A program made the translations under genes and the position numbers. A stretch of 64,000 nucleotides of DNA from Leptobrachium leishanense (lineage: Eukaryota > Chordata > Amphibia > Anura > Megophryidae), in the NCBI GenBank assembly GCA_009667805.1, contig CM019063.1:411842626-411906625 (forward strand). The letters run 5' to 3'. Shown here piece after piece: positions 1-11,474 of this stretch (positions within the stretch are counted from its first letter, which is position 1; every line of letters begins with the position of its first letter). Under the pieces are notes generated by a model, which saw only the letters and a program-made list of their open reading frames with translations, was not told the origin of the DNA and searched no databases.

Positions 1-74
1 GCCGCCAACCTAACGAGTAGCTGAGCAGCTTAGTCTCAAAACATGGAGGGCCAAGGTTGCTGACCCCCCTCCCC
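1..74. repeat. Edge of an hAT-type MITE
   Basis: GGAGGGCCAAGGTTGCTGAC followed by cccc matches the right end of the longer repeat at 51480-51617, so the left part is probably cut off by the window start or eroded. Confidence 0.45.
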
Positions 75-419
75 CTGTAAAAGATACAGAAGGCCCTTAA
101 AAGCAGCCAGATGCACTGACCAGATGTTAAGAGAATGGGTGAAATGGGAAGCAGGCTTCAGGGCTGACTTTGGGGCCTGAGAAAAAGATGGTGAACATTA
201 GAAACCAAAAGAAAAAAGGCGGTGGGAACGCCCATGGTGTATAGAGGGAAAGTCCCTTATACTGCAGAGCATCTCCAGCTTGTATCCTCCCCACCAGGCA
301 CCATGGAGTATGAAGTGATCATGACGGAGCAGCATTTGGTAAATAAGGCTCAGCCTGAGCAGTTTACAGTCTTTCCGTCCCATCATTCCCTGCGCAAAGA
401 ACATGCCTTCCCTGAGCCT
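75..419. other. Unassigned sequence with a short Kozak-context frame
   Basis: No family recognised. A 39-codon frame (303-422, starting MEYEVIMTEQ) opens in an excellent context (CACCATGG), but it has no recognisable homologue and is short enough to be chance. Confidence 0.2.
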
Positions 420-720
420 TGACTGCATGATCACGTGACGGGTCGCCTCCAGTGACGTGCTGGTGGTTGCTACGGACGGTGGTTGCACCGTTGCTAGGGA
501 TCGGCTGCGGCGCGCAGTCATGACTTTAACACACCGGCGCCGGTTAGAGTCGAGGGTAAGTGGCGTCACTTGTTGCTTAGCATTCGGTGCAGCGCTTTGT
601 CCCCGTTATAACGACAGCCTTTTGTGACGGACAGTAATCTCGGATTACTCCCGTAATCCCCATAATAAACGCGCATCACGCTGTGCAGTAATTGCCATCA
701 TGGTAGGGCCCTGCTCCCCC
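420..720 (+). promoter_or_regulatory. CpG-rich promoter-like region with splice donor
   Basis: This stretch is much richer in CpG than its surroundings. It has a CACGTG box at 432-437, CRE-like TGACGT at 453-458, two GTTGCTA motifs (466-472 and 490-496, the second partly resembling an RFX X-box) and a strong donor (exon end 555, gtaagt from 556). A non-coding first exon of bbs7 spliced to about 22816 is possible, giving a roughly 22 kb intron. It could equally be the start of an unrelated transcript. Splicing and ownership are inference. Confidence 0.4.
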
Positions 721-1189
721 AGTGACTACCTTCACTCAGGGTGATAAAGCTGCATTACTAAATTCCATTAGCTTTCCCAAATACTCCACGTCACTGTGGG
801 GTGTGAATATAATTCCATGCATATCATGCAAATGTTGGGATGGGAGAGGATCCTTTAGGGTTAGGAGTTAAGGGTTAGGGTTAAAAACATTAGTGTAAAA
901 TATCTTGGATGTGGCTGGGGATTTATTGGAGAGCATGCATCACATGTACTCCGTAAACCTATACTCCCTGCTCCTAAAACACCCTGACGCAGGGATCTTA
1001 AACTCTATACCCTGCCCCAGATGCTTCTGAACTCCCATGATTCTCTGGCCATATGGTAATCAACATGGAGGCGGGACAGAGTTTGACCTCTCTGGGCTAG
1101 AGTTTTGCCTTTTTTTTAATGTGGCCTTCTTATAAGTGATGCATGTAACTGGGCGGGTATGGCCTCACCCAACCCTGATTTTATATATA
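721..1189. other. Unassigned sequence with telomere-like hexamers
   Basis: No gene seen. At 857-882 there are several TTAGGG units, some imperfect, an interstitial telomere-like patch too short to call a telomere remnant with confidence. Confidence 0.3.
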
Positions 1190-1745
1190 GGAATGTTGCA
1201 TAATTGTTGCCGTCAAAGAGTCAATTCTTTTCCTTGTCCCATTCGGACACCTAGAGAGCACGTCCGATCTAGACAACTCCGGTCAGCGGGCGATCTCCAC
1301 CTGTCCTCTATACCTGCACTGCCAACTCTCGCTTCCAAGACTTTGCAAGGGCAGCTCCGGTCCTGTGGAATGATTTGCCTAGCCCTATCAAACTCTCCCC
1401 TAATCTTCAGTCCTTTTAAGAAATCCTTCAAAACGAATCTCTTCAGATTAGCATACCACATCACTGATGCTACTCACCCCTCTGCTCACCTACTCGCTCA
1501 TGATTGAAGCTGCTTCTATGGCCCCACCGTTCCCAAACCACTGGCACTAGTGATCCTGACATCCAGTAAATCTCCCCTTGACTTCCTCAAATCCAATCTC
1601 TCAAGTTTCGACGTTAAGCTCCTATGAGCAGGGCCCTCTACACCTCTTGTTTCCATCCGATGTCCGTTTATCTGTAATTCTCTCCCTTTGGTTATTGTAA
1701 AGCGCTGCAGACACTGTTGGTGCTGTATAAATGATGATAATAATT
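1190..1745 (+). mobile_element. L2-type LINE, 3' fragment
   Basis: A decayed open stretch reads like the C-terminal end of an L2/Rex-type LINE polyprotein (LRSAGDLHLSSIPALPTLAS and FKKSFKTNLFRLAYH). It is followed by the usual 3' tail: an ATTGTAAAGCGCTGCAG-like motif, GTGCTGTATAAATGATGATA and an AAT-rich end. The 5' part is missing, as is common for LINE copies. Confidence 0.7.
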
Positions 1746-1811
1746 ATGTAAACGGTTACAATCATCCCACAAAAAACAGATTTTCTTAACCACTTATGGA
1801 CATTCTTCCAA

Positions 1812-2022
1812 CTTTTTTTTTTTTGGAGAAAGTATTTTACCAGGAAGGATACATTAAAATTTGTCTTCTTTTCAAGTATGTCCTGGGTGGCGAGTATGTA
1901 CCGTTAGGTGTCTTGCCCAAGGACACTTACTGGAGAGGTTGCTCGCTGGGATCAAACCCATGACTCCACAGGCTCTCTCCATGAGAGCAGTGATATTACC
2001 TCTACTCCACCCAGCCGGTACA
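1812..2022 (+). repeat. Dispersed LINE/SINE-like tail repeat, copy 1
   Basis: T tract, then AGAAAGTATTTTACCAGGAA, then GTGTCTTGCCCAAGGACACT and CTCTACTCCACCCAGCCGGTA. The same sequence recurs at 24849-25053, with partial copies at 33683-33725, 49665-49707 and 59690-59763. Widespread in amphibian and fish genomes; the exact family is not certain. Confidence 0.7.
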
Positions 2023-2552
2023 TTAACCACTTCAATGCGGAGGACGCGCTCAGCGCGTCCTCCCATTGGGGTCAGCGTTCGGCCGGGTTCCGGACGATCG
2101 CTGGCCCCTCCGGTGCGGGCTGACATCCTCGATGTCAGCCGCGCATCCGGAACCGCAGCCGCTGGAATTAGGTGTCATCGCGGCAGCGCGATGACACCTA
2201 ATTCAGGCGCCCCCCCCCCCCGCATGTGCGGAGGAGGCGCCTGAAAAGGAGGGGGGAAGGTCCTTCGGACCTCTCTCCCTCCCGATCGGCGGCTCTGCGG
2301 GGGTTAAACCAGGCACCATTTGGAAGGGCACAGCCTGCCCTTCCAAATGGTGCCTGGCATTAACCCCTGGGGAGCTGGATCGCGAATCGGCGCAGAAAAG
2401 CGCCGGTTCGCGAACCTTTCCCGGAGCTGGCCGACATCTTGGATGTCGGCCAAGCCTCCGGGAACTCCCCCTGAGGACTGGCGTCATCGTGCATAGCACG
2501 ATGACGCCAGTCCTGGACTTAACCCCTAACTGCCACCAACGGTGGAGATAGG

Positions 2553-4348
2553 CAGGGTTATCCAAAGAGATTCGAAAAGTCACCGCACGTTCGGTGACTT
2601 TTCGTTCTCTTCAATTCGGTTCCTTTTGCCGATTGCATTTCGGTGACCCTGCGGTGTATTCAGCAAACACCACAGGGTCCCCGAATTGCAGGGAAAAGCT
2701 GCCGAAAACCTGACGAATACTAACCGAATGCACGCTGAAAACAAGCAAAAACATCTGGATTAACCTTCGAAAAAGCCGAACAGGAGCCGAATCACACAGA
2801 GCCGAAGCAGCTGTGACGTAGAGGAGGCAGTGAATAAATTAGAAAAACCATTTGTATGAATCTGGGAAAATGAAACGCTGTTTGCAAAGAAACTACTGAG
2901 CGAAAATGTCTGAAATTTTCACAGGAGGTCCAGGGAATGATAATAAAGAGGGCTGTTACAAAAAAAATAAGCAAACTGAAAAAAAAAAAAAAAAAAAATC
3001 GGACTTTTTTAAAAAAAAAAAAAAAATCTGAAAAATGCTTAAAGTATCCTAAAAAATCTATCAGGGTTATCCAAAGAGATTCGAATTGCTTGAGAAAGGT
3101 AACCGAACGCTGAAAATCAGCGTTCGGTTACCTTTCCTGGCCATTCGGCTATCCAGAGAGCAGGCAATTCTCCAAATCCTGGCGAATTGCCTGCACATAC
3201 GGTGCCTGTTCGGTCCCTGTTCGAGGGCAGTGAAATCCCCATCAAAAAGCACTGCTTCGGCTATTCAGAGAACACAAACCAGCAGTGAAAGGTTCCCCTA
3301 ATGCTCTGCCATTCGGTGGTTTAATTCGGCAAATTTATTCAGGAGAATCCCATAGGCTTCAATGTTAAAAATATTCCCGTTTTAATTCAATATCTAATAA
3401 ACCGTTCATTATAAAATTCTGCAGCAAAAAGTCTCTTTATTTATAGATTTTTTAGGATACTTTAAGCATTTTTCTGAATTTTTTAAAAAAAAAATAAAAG
3501 TCCGATTTTTTTTTTTTTTTTTTTTCAGTTTGCTTATTTTTTTTGTAACAGCCCTCTTTATTATCATTCCCTGGACCTCCTGTGAAAATTTCAGACATTT
3601 TCGCTCAGTAGTTTCTTTGCAAACAGCGTTTCATTTTCCCAGATTCATACAAATGGTTTTTCTAATTTATTCACTGCCTCCTCTACGTCACAGCTGCTTC
3701 GGCTCTGTGTGATTCGGCTCCTTTTCGGCTCCTGTTCGGCTCCTCTTCGAAGGTTAATCCAGATGTTTTTGCTTGTTTTCAGCGTGCATTCGGTTAGTTT
3801 TCGTCAGGTTATCGGCAGCTTTTCCCTGCAATTCGGGGACCCTGTGCTGTTTGCTGAATACACCGCAGGGTCACCGAAATGCAATCGGCAAAAGGAACCG
3901 AATTGAAGAGAACGAAAAGTCACCGAACGTGCGGTGACTTTTCGAATCTCTTTGGATAACCCTGTTAGAATAAAGAGACTTTTTGCTGCAGAATTTTATA
4001 ATGAACGGTTTATTAGATATTGAATTAAAACTGGAATATTTTTAACATTGAAGTCTATGGGATTCTCCTGAATAAATTTGCCGAATTAAACCACCGAATG
4101 GCAGGACATTAGGGGAACCTTTCACTGCTGGTTTGTGTTCTCTGAATAGCCGAAGCAGTGCTTCTCTATGGGGATTTCTCTGCCCTCGAACAGGAACCGA
4201 ACAGGCACCGTATGTGCAGGCAATTCGCCAGGATTTGGCGAATTGCCTGCTCTCTGGATAGCCTAATGGTCAGGAAAGGTAACCGAACGCTGATTTTCAG
4301 CGTTCGGTTACCTTTCTCAAGCAATTCGGATCTCTTTGGATAACCCTG
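2553..4348. mobile_element. CAGGGTTATCC-ended element (outer), inside element A
   Basis: It starts CAGGGTTATCCAAAGAGATT and ends with the reverse complement. The host sequence around it (gatAGG and AGGgagttc) gives an apparent 3-bp AGG duplication, and removing the insert restores a palindrome seen intact in sister element B. Subterminal hairpins (AAAGTCACCG...CGGTGACTTTT) follow the ends. No coding capacity. The superfamily is unclear. Confidence 0.7.
3062..3963. mobile_element. CAGGGTTATCC-ended element (inner), inverted copy nested in its own family
   Basis: A complete 902-bp copy with both CAGGGTTATCC ends, in opposite orientation to the outer copy it interrupts. 3062-3450 pairs with 3967-4348, and 3510-3963 with 2553-2990. 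This makes one 1.8 kb imperfect palindrome. Confidence 0.72.
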
Positions 4349-5009
4349 AGGGAGTTCATTGGAACTCCCTATCTCCCGATCCGTGGCAGCTAGGGGTTAA
4401 AGTTTGATATGGTTGGATCGGCCAGAGCATGGCCGTTCCAACGATACCAAACACTACTGTGAAAAATTTTGTCAAAAAAAAATGAAAAATAAAAATAAAA
4501 AATTTATATAAAAAAAATAAACACTTTTTTTTTCTTTTTTTTTGGTTTGTTAATGCAGCAATATTGTTCCCACTTCAATTATAATGTGAACAATGATGCT
4601 GCACTAACGATTTTTGTATGCGGTGCGTTTGTTAAAAATAGTGTAATTTTCCCCAAAAAAAAATGTAACGAGACCCCATCTCTAATTTTTTTAACAAGCG
4701 CACCCCATACAAAATATAACCGCAATTGCTCGCATGTTAAAATGTGAAAAAAAACACTTTACACATTGTAAATTATTGAAAATACATATTTTATTGCATT
4801 TTTTGTTATAATATACAGACATGACATAACGTATACATATAATAATGACATATTATGAATCTACCGAGTCTGACGGAAAGAACAATATATAATATGTCTG
4901 GGTAATATACTAAAATAAGCCTTCAAAACACGTTTAAACATGATGAGCAAAACCAGTAAAAATGACCTCAGCACAGAGGCGGGAAAAGCCTCAGCAGCGA
5001 AAGGGTTAA

Positions 5010-5890
5010 ATGGCTCAAAATGTGTGCGTGCAAGTCCCATGCAGACAATCACAGGAAATAGCGTTCAAACCATCCTAAGCCTTTTTCAAATTAAAAATAA
5101 ATTGACTTCTTGGAGAAATATACTTTATTTGCAGTTTCAACGTATTTTAGCAGTATTATGAACACTCTTCTCTAAAATCTGCACAGAGTCTTTCCTAAGA
5201 CCTTGTTCATGATCTCTAACTAGGGCCACCATGTGGCGGTGTTCCCTATTCTCCTCAACAATCTAGGCCACCTCCAACAGGACAGAGAGCACCTGCTGGA
5301 AGTTGGCCAGAATGTCACTCAGCAGGCCTGAACCTACCAGCCATTAGATTAACCGTTGCTGGCTTTGTAGGTGTTACGGCTGGTTACTGTATAGGGTTAT
5401 TCTGCGTCAAATTAACCAATGCATAAAACCTCAAAGTCATGGATTTGGTTCATTTTGGTACATTTGTACCTTACCAGGAGAGGTTTAAAAATTATTTTGT
5501 CCACCCGTTTTTGAGATATTGAACTTTCAAAATTGCCTAAAAAAACACCAAAATTCTCTAGCCACTCTAACTTCAAATGCCATTTACGAGATACCATTTT
5601 ATAGCTACAGATATAGGACATGTGTCATTTTAAAGCTTATGAATAGGGCTTTCATTTGATATAAAACATGATACAATTGTAAAATTTCAAAAATTCACAC
5701 TTTTTTAAAAATAATAGATTTTTGAGTTTTTGGAAAAACTGATTTTTTTTTTAAAAAAAATAATTCGCTCTTAAAGGTATATGTCTTGTAGTCAGTCTTT
5801 CCAAATTTCAAGATGTTATCATACAAAAATTAAAATAGCTTTTTGGCATTGACTTAACCCCAAAAATAGACAAATATTTCTATACCTAAT
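5010..5890. other. Unassigned sequence, possible decayed element
   Basis: No intact gene. On the minus strand 5165-5330 reads LLSDILANFQQVLSVLLEVA, a stop, then a charged helix-like stretch. That could be the coiled end of a transposon-encoded Myb-like protein, but the match is weak. 5393-5880 is AT-rich and unrecognised. Confidence 0.25.
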
Positions 5891-6979
5891 GATAAAGAAC
5901 CTCTTTGTTTCTTGGCTAGCATGTTGGATGCTTTTGTCATTTCCTGAATTGCGGTGAATAGACCTCCCGAACGCATCTTAAAACCGCTGAATAAATCGAA
6001 AACCCACCAAATAGATCAGAAAAACCTCCGAATGCATCTTCGAACCGCTGAATCACTCACATAAACTGCCGTAAAATCGCTGAATGCATCCGACAATCTG
6101 CCGAACACCCTGCCAAATCAGTCTGAAAAAAGCTGGCCAGCCGCCGAACAGGGCTACAAAACAGAGCGCTGCAACTTTTAACTTCCCTGGCGGTCTGATT
6201 TTTTTTTTTTTTACACATTTCTAGTCCAAAAGTGTTTCAATTTTTTTTTTGGCCCCCTAGCAGTGTTCCCGAGTGTGGCTCAGGATTAAATTCCTATGCT
6301 GGAAGCGGTAACCCCGAGCCACACTCGGGATGCTGCTGGATACATCACCTGTCCCTGCACTCCCTCGATGTCCCCCGCAGTCTCCTCCAGCGATCACGAC
6401 CTCATACTTCCTGGTTCCCTCCTCGTGAGAAGGAAACCAGGAAGTAAAACGCCGCGATCGCCGGAGGAGACTGCGGGGATCAGCAAGGGAGTGCAGGGAC
6501 AGGTAATGAATGCAACCCGAGTGTGGCTCGGGGTTACCGCTTTCAGCACTGAAAATTAATCCCGAGGCACACTCGGAATAACTGCCAGGGAGGTTAAAAG
6601 GCGTTTTCTGAAAATGCATGGAAATAATATATGAGGTCCTATGAATAATAATAAAAAGGTCTGTTACAGAAAAAAGAAAAAACGCGATTTTTAAAAAAAA
6701 TTGTGAGGGGTGAAAAAATTTATCTGGAGATATCCTAAAAAATAAATAGACTTTTAGCTACAAATGAAAAGAATTAACAGTTGAATAAATATTTAAGAAA
6801 AACGGGGATTATTTTTTAAATTCAAACCTATTGTATTGGCCTGATTTTAAATCTGTCAAATGAAACCACTGAAAATCAGGGCATTTCATGACATTTCTCT
6901 GCTGTTCGGTGTTCTCTGAATAGATTAACCATTGCTTCTCTATGGGTATTTCACTACCGCTGAAGATCACAGTATTTCA
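5891..6979. mobile_element. Old 'TTCGG' element, left part, split by L1
   Basis: This stretch (CCTCCCGAACGCATCTTAAA onward, GTTCGGTGTTCTCTGAATAG near the end) shares its vocabulary with the CAGGGTTATCC family. It continues at 22525-22672, which ends CTCTTTGAATAACCCTTTAA. The two halves are separated by the L1 at 6980-22524. Confidence 0.55.
6178..6597. mobile_element. piggyBac-like MITE, CTCCCTGGCGG family, copy 1
   Basis: TTAA at both ends (6178-6181 and 6594-6597) with inverted ends CTTCCCTGGCGGT / ACTGCCAGGGAGG. Inside, CCGAGTGTGGCTC repeats in opposite orientations form a large hairpin. About 420 bp, non-coding. A second copy lies at 45721-46066. Confidence 0.8.
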
Positions 6980-7076
6980 GGGGGCGTGGCTTGATGATTG
7001 CCTAAGATGGCTGCACATTAGGTGAGCTCCGGACGGACCACGAGAGTTTGAGCACATTATGCACTGATACACCAAC

Positions 7077-8101
7077 ATGGTGAGAGGGAAAATGCATTCC
7101 ACCACCGGCGCAACTCCTAGAGCACTGACCAGACCGACTTCCAAACATTTAGAAGCATTTTTTGCATCCAGGGCCCTGACTGCGCCACACGCCGATTTGC
7201 CTGTCATGGTGGCCTCTCCCGCCGACACTGCCTACTCCTTGCCTGACTTGGGAGCGGCGACTCAACGTTTTGAGACAATTTTAGCCGAGATGCCTACCCG
7301 ACAAGACATACGGGACATTGTGGCGGAGGTGCGCGACTCTTTGCAGCAGGAGATTGCTGGTCTCCGTACAGAAGTGGAGCAGGTTGAAACCAGGGTGCGT
7401 GATCTCAAGCAGGCAGCAGAATGGTCAGTAGCGGTAGAACCCCCTACAGCCGATGCCCCTATAGTGATGTCTGCGGTGTGGAGACACCTAGATGATCTGG
7501 ACAAACGGTCCAGACGTCAAAATTTGAGAATCCGCGGCGTACCGGAGCAGGAGACAGCGTTCTGTTGTTATTTATCGGGCCTTTTTTAACTCCATTTTGG
7601 GTACAAAGGGTGTGATACTGGAAGATCTGGCCCGGGCCCATCGTGCTCTTCAACCCCAGCCTGAATCACCTACGGCACCTCCGCGTGATATTATGTTTTT
7701 TTACGGATTTTGCCCTCAAGGACCGCATCTATCTACGGGCCAGGTCCCATCCTGTGTGGGATTTCCATGGGGCGAAAATACAAATCTTCAATGATCTCTC
7801 CTCTACTACCCTGCAGGCCAGGCGCATTCTGCGGCCGGTCACTCAGGCCCTGCAGGAAGCCGGGATCCCATATCGCTGGGGGTTTCCCCTGTCTCTGTCA
7901 GTCTGTTCAGGGAACACATGGCTCACTATTCGTTCGCCGGATGATGTGCCTGACTTCTTACGACAGTTGGATCTCACGGATCTATCGATGCCTACCTGGG
8001 AGCTGTTTGATTTTCGACCGTCAACATCGACTGGAGCCTTGCCACAACGCCGCCATCGCATTCACCTATCGACACCGGCGGCAATGGAGGGCGGTGAGTG
8101 A
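7077..8101 (+). pseudogene. L1 ORF1, RNA-binding protein, frameshifted
   Basis: Starts at ATG 7077 with a basic N-terminus, then a heptad-rich coiled coil (roughly residues 70-120, RDSLQQEIAGLRTEVEQVET). Next comes LDDLDKRSRRQNLRIRGVPE, the hallmark of the L1 ORF1p RNA-recognition region. A frameshift near 7560-7640 moves the remainder to another frame (DRIYLRARSHPVWDFHGAKI and VTQALQEAGIPYRWGFPLSL, the C-terminal domain). In L1 biology ORF1p coats the element RNA. Both domains in order support the call. Confidence 0.88.
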
Positions 8102-10413
8102 TGGCTCAATCTATTGCTCTGGACTGTAGCTGACCGGGCTTGCTCACTTCCCCGTTTCATCGTGAGGATCCACGGCCTTGTTTCCTACCCCACCTTTCAG
8201 TTGTGACTGCCTTCTTACCACGGACATGGCGCTCCGGATTGTCACTCGCATCCCGACCTTCTTAATGATCGCTGCCTTTTCAGAGACCTGGACATCACCA
8301 GACTTGCTACGCTTTGGAAGATCCCGCTTTTTTTTTTTACACTTTTGAATTCTTGACTATTTTTACCACGTGCCGTTATGGATGGGACACTCAGTTGGGG
8401 GGGGGGTGGGAGGGAAAGGGGATTTGATTTTCTCGTTTGTCGTTTGCTTGGGCAGATTTAATGTGCTTCCTCTTTCACTTTCAGCCCCTACTGCCGTACC
8501 TCAGTTTGGGTCTCTTTGGGGTGATGGGGTGGGGGGGGGACTCCGAGGTAGGGCTGTGCAATATTGACAAAATAATCATATTGCGATTTCTTGACTGAAT
8601 ATTGCGATTGCGATTTTATTTGCGATTTAGCCAATTGTTTTTGCTTTTTCAAACATGCTACATACATTCTAAATGTATTCAGTATTCAGCACGGATATAC
8701 TGCCCCAGCATGTGGATACTGCCCCAGCTCACCTCTGTGCGCCACGTGTTCGGCTCCCTGTTAACTTCTGGCGGCATGGAGCTTGGGCGCTCGCCTGGGG
8801 GAACCATGTGACGAGCCTGCGAGCGCCCAAAGCACCATGCCGCCGGAAGTTAACAGGGAGCCGAAAATTGCAGCCTTATGCGATTTATTAATTGCATGGT
8901 CGGAAATCGCGATTCGATTGCGATTGCAATTAATTGCACAGCCCTACTCAGAGGGATGCTGGACTTGTTTCGTAGAGATGGGTATTAGCGTAAGGAGAAA
9001 TATTCAGAGTCCTGCTATGATTCCACAATTTCCCTCATTGAGTTCTTTACTGTATTTTTTCTTGCCTTGACTTGTTAGTTTCTCGCCTACCTGCCGACTA
9101 CTCCCACTTACCAAGGTAGGGAGGGGGGTACTGCTGCAAAAAGGGAAAAGAAAAGGGAAAGAAAAAAAGGGAAAAGGGGGGGAAAAAAAGGGGAAAGGAA
9201 AGTGAATGGAAAAAAAAGGACATATATGTTTATATTGATTTGTATAGGACGCATGAGGGGGGGCTACGCGCTACCTCTCAACTCAACCTATGAACGCAAC
9301 GGGGGACAACTTGGAGTGCTACAACTATATCACAAAAATAAAAAAGATGAGGGGGGACTCGTGTAAAAAAGACAAAAAGGGAAAAGGAAAGGGAGAGAGG
9401 AATGAAACAAAGAAAAAAAGGTCATAATAAAATACAAAAGGAAGGGGAAAAAGGAAAAGAAAAATAAATTATATATATGTGTTTCTATAGATTGTTGTGG
9501 ACATTCTGTTCGATGGGAGGGGGGTTACGCGTTAACAACATTCAATTCCACCTGCACATAAATGAGGGAAGAATTAGATAACGAAAAGAAAAGGGAAAAA
9601 AAGTGGAAAAAAAGAAAGGGAAAGGAAAAAAGGGGGAAAAAAAAGGTAAAGGGGATAAAAAGGGAAACAAAACACCGGAGGGGAAGGGGGGGATTTTTGC
9701 AAGTTAAGGGCACTGTGGTGGGGGGGGGTTCCGTTTGCTATTTACTCTTGTTCTAACGGAGGGAGAGTCACCTCGGGATTTGGTATGAAATGTCTCAATT
9801 ACGGTACTCTGCTTGGTTCAGGTATACCGTGTGTACATAGAAGATGGGGTATGTTACTTACTGTATTGACAATATGTTTGCTCTTTGGTTCTTATTTTCC
9901 GTCAATTGCTTCTTTGTCCGTTGTGTCATGGTGATGTTTGTCACTTGTCCATCTCACCTCGGGATCACTCATATGTGATATGTTACCTCTCCTCGGTTCG
10001 TCCGTTGCGTTACCTTGTTACATTCACGGTAGTGAATATACCTTGCTGTTTTTGCTTCTAATCTCGGCCGTCTCTTTTTTTTTTTTTTGTGTGCTGAGCC
10101 AGTTACCCCCACGAGGCTCGGTGTAACTGAACCTGGGGACCTTTCAGAGGACGTCCTGTCTGTGTCTTCCTCTGTTCTTAGTTCCTGGTTACACCATTTA
10201 CCTCATTGCTTAATTTTCTCAGTTTCTCTTTCTTTCTTTTTTTTTTCTCTTTTTCTTTCCCTTCCTCTATCTCTCCTTCTGTCTCTCTCTATCTTTCCTC
10301 TCCTTCTTTTGTTTTTACACACCCCTCTCCCTCTTCTCTTGTATAGTTACCCCCCCCCCCCGTGGGATACCTGCAGGGGGGTTGCACTCACGTCTACTCT
10401 TTTTACGCCAGGG
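8102..10413 (+). other. L1 inter-ORF region, G/A- and T/C-rich
   Basis: An unusually long spacer between ORF1 and ORF2. It contains the hAT MITE at 8549-8946, purine-rich runs of AAAGGGAAAAGG type at 9130-9700 and a pyrimidine-rich block at 10190-10370. No gene is supported; long open stretches here come from low-complexity sequence. Confidence 0.6.
8549..8946. mobile_element. hAT-type MITE inside L1
   Basis: Ends TAGGGCTGTGCAAT / ATTGCACAGCCCTA, flanked by an 8-bp duplication CTCCGAGG (8541-8548) and CTCAGAGG (8947-8954), one mismatch. The interior is palindromic around the GCGCTCGCCTGGG / GAGCGCCC region. 398 bp, non-coding. Confidence 0.85.
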
Positions 10414-11172
10414 ACGTTGAATCTCCTCTCCTATAATGTCCGAGGCGTAAATACTCCTGAAAAGAGAACAAAAGTGTTGCGGGAGCTCTGGGCGCAGAGG
10501 GCAACAGTGGCCTGCTTACAGGAAACGCATTTCCGTGGAGACTCAACCCCTACTCTACGTGATCGTAATATCCCTACGGGATACTATAGTAACTTTCAGG
10601 GAAGTAAGACCCGCGGAGTGGCTATACTCTTTGCTAAGGAGGTCATGTTTGAGGAAGTGGGGGTCCAACGTGACCCGGAGGGACGTTTTTTGTTTGTCAA
10701 AAGCTGGTTGGCGGGCGGGCTTTTTACCTTTGCCTCTATATACTTACCCAACAAAGCCCAATCACTGCCTCTCTTCCATTTTCCGTTTACTCATGGACTT
10801 CCAGGTGGGGATGTTGATTATAGCGGGGGACTTTAACGTGGCGTTGGATACTTCGGTTGGAGTGTCCTCGACCCCCCCCCCCCTCGCTGTATTTTGAGCC
10901 GCCTTGGGCGCCTGCTGGATATCCTCCAGCTTGTGGATGTTTGGCGAGCATTCCATGGTTCAGATCGCAGAGTTTACACCAGGATAGACTGCATTTTTAT
11001 GCGGCAACAATCGGTTGACTTGGTGCGATCCGCTGATATCCAAACAAGGACTTGGTCGGATCATTCACCTGTTACGGCACATTTCATTTCCCCGATGTAT
11101 GTTCCTCGGGAACGTACATGGAGGCTTAACCTCTCCCTTTTGGAAGACGCTGTGGTTTTGGCTGAGACTTGA
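10414..11172 (+). pseudogene. L1 ORF2, apurinic-like endonuclease domain
   Basis: LNLLSYNVRGVNTPEKRTKV, then ACLQETHF, RGVAILFAK, FASIYLPN, AGDFNVALD, TRIDCIF and SDHSPV: the ordered metal-binding and catalytic motifs of the L1 endonuclease, which nicks target DNA. A frameshift near 10830 separates the first and second halves. Confidence 0.88.
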
Positions 11173-11474
11173 CAGTTGCTCACTGATTATTTTCAGGAGA
11201 ATCTTACACCAGATGTGCCGATATCTACTGTCTGGGAAGCTCATAAGGCAGTCCTTAGAGGCTTCCTCATAAGTAAAGGCACAGTGGCCAAGAAAATTTG
11301 TCAAGCCCAGAAGGCTGACCTTTTCAAGGAGGTGCGGTTATTAGAAACTCAACATATCGCGACAAATGACCCCGCAATATTTCAATGGTTGCTTCTGGCT
11401 AGAGCCTCACTTACGTCACATCTTTCATCTGATCTCAAATTCTTGGCCACTAAAGCTAGGTCTTATTTCGCCCT

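Larger units (their letters stand above)
2023..5009. mobile_element. piggyBac-like non-autonomous element A
   Basis: Bounded by TTAA on both sides (2023-2026 and 5006-5009). The inverted ends resemble those of element B at 15133 (CCACTTCAATGCGGAGGACG against CCCTTTCGCTGCTGAGG), the piggyBac-type layout. It contains CpG-rich inverted segments, a 'ccccta-ctgccacc' palindromic module and an AT-rich module with ATTATAATGTGAACAATGAT. No transposase is present. It is about 3 kb only because another element (2553-4348) lies inside it; without that it would be near the 1.2 kb of element B. Confidence 0.75.

Noticed and set aside
3530..3712. A 60-codon frame present twice in opposite orientations (also 2792-2974) as a duplicated gene
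   Set aside because: The two are the arms of the inverted CAGGGTTATCC elements; the identity reflects the palindrome.
7262..7504. Minus-strand frame opposite L1 ORF1
   Set aside because: Shadow of the ORF1 coiled-coil region; the sense-strand match is clear.
8370..8567. Gly-rich frame as an antimicrobial-type peptide
   Set aside because: Derived from a G run in the L1 spacer; no start context or domain.
10087..10413. N-terminal signal or membrane segment of a host protein
   Set aside because: The hydrophobic run comes from a pyrimidine-rich tract upstream of the L1 endonuclease and is not conserved coding sequence.
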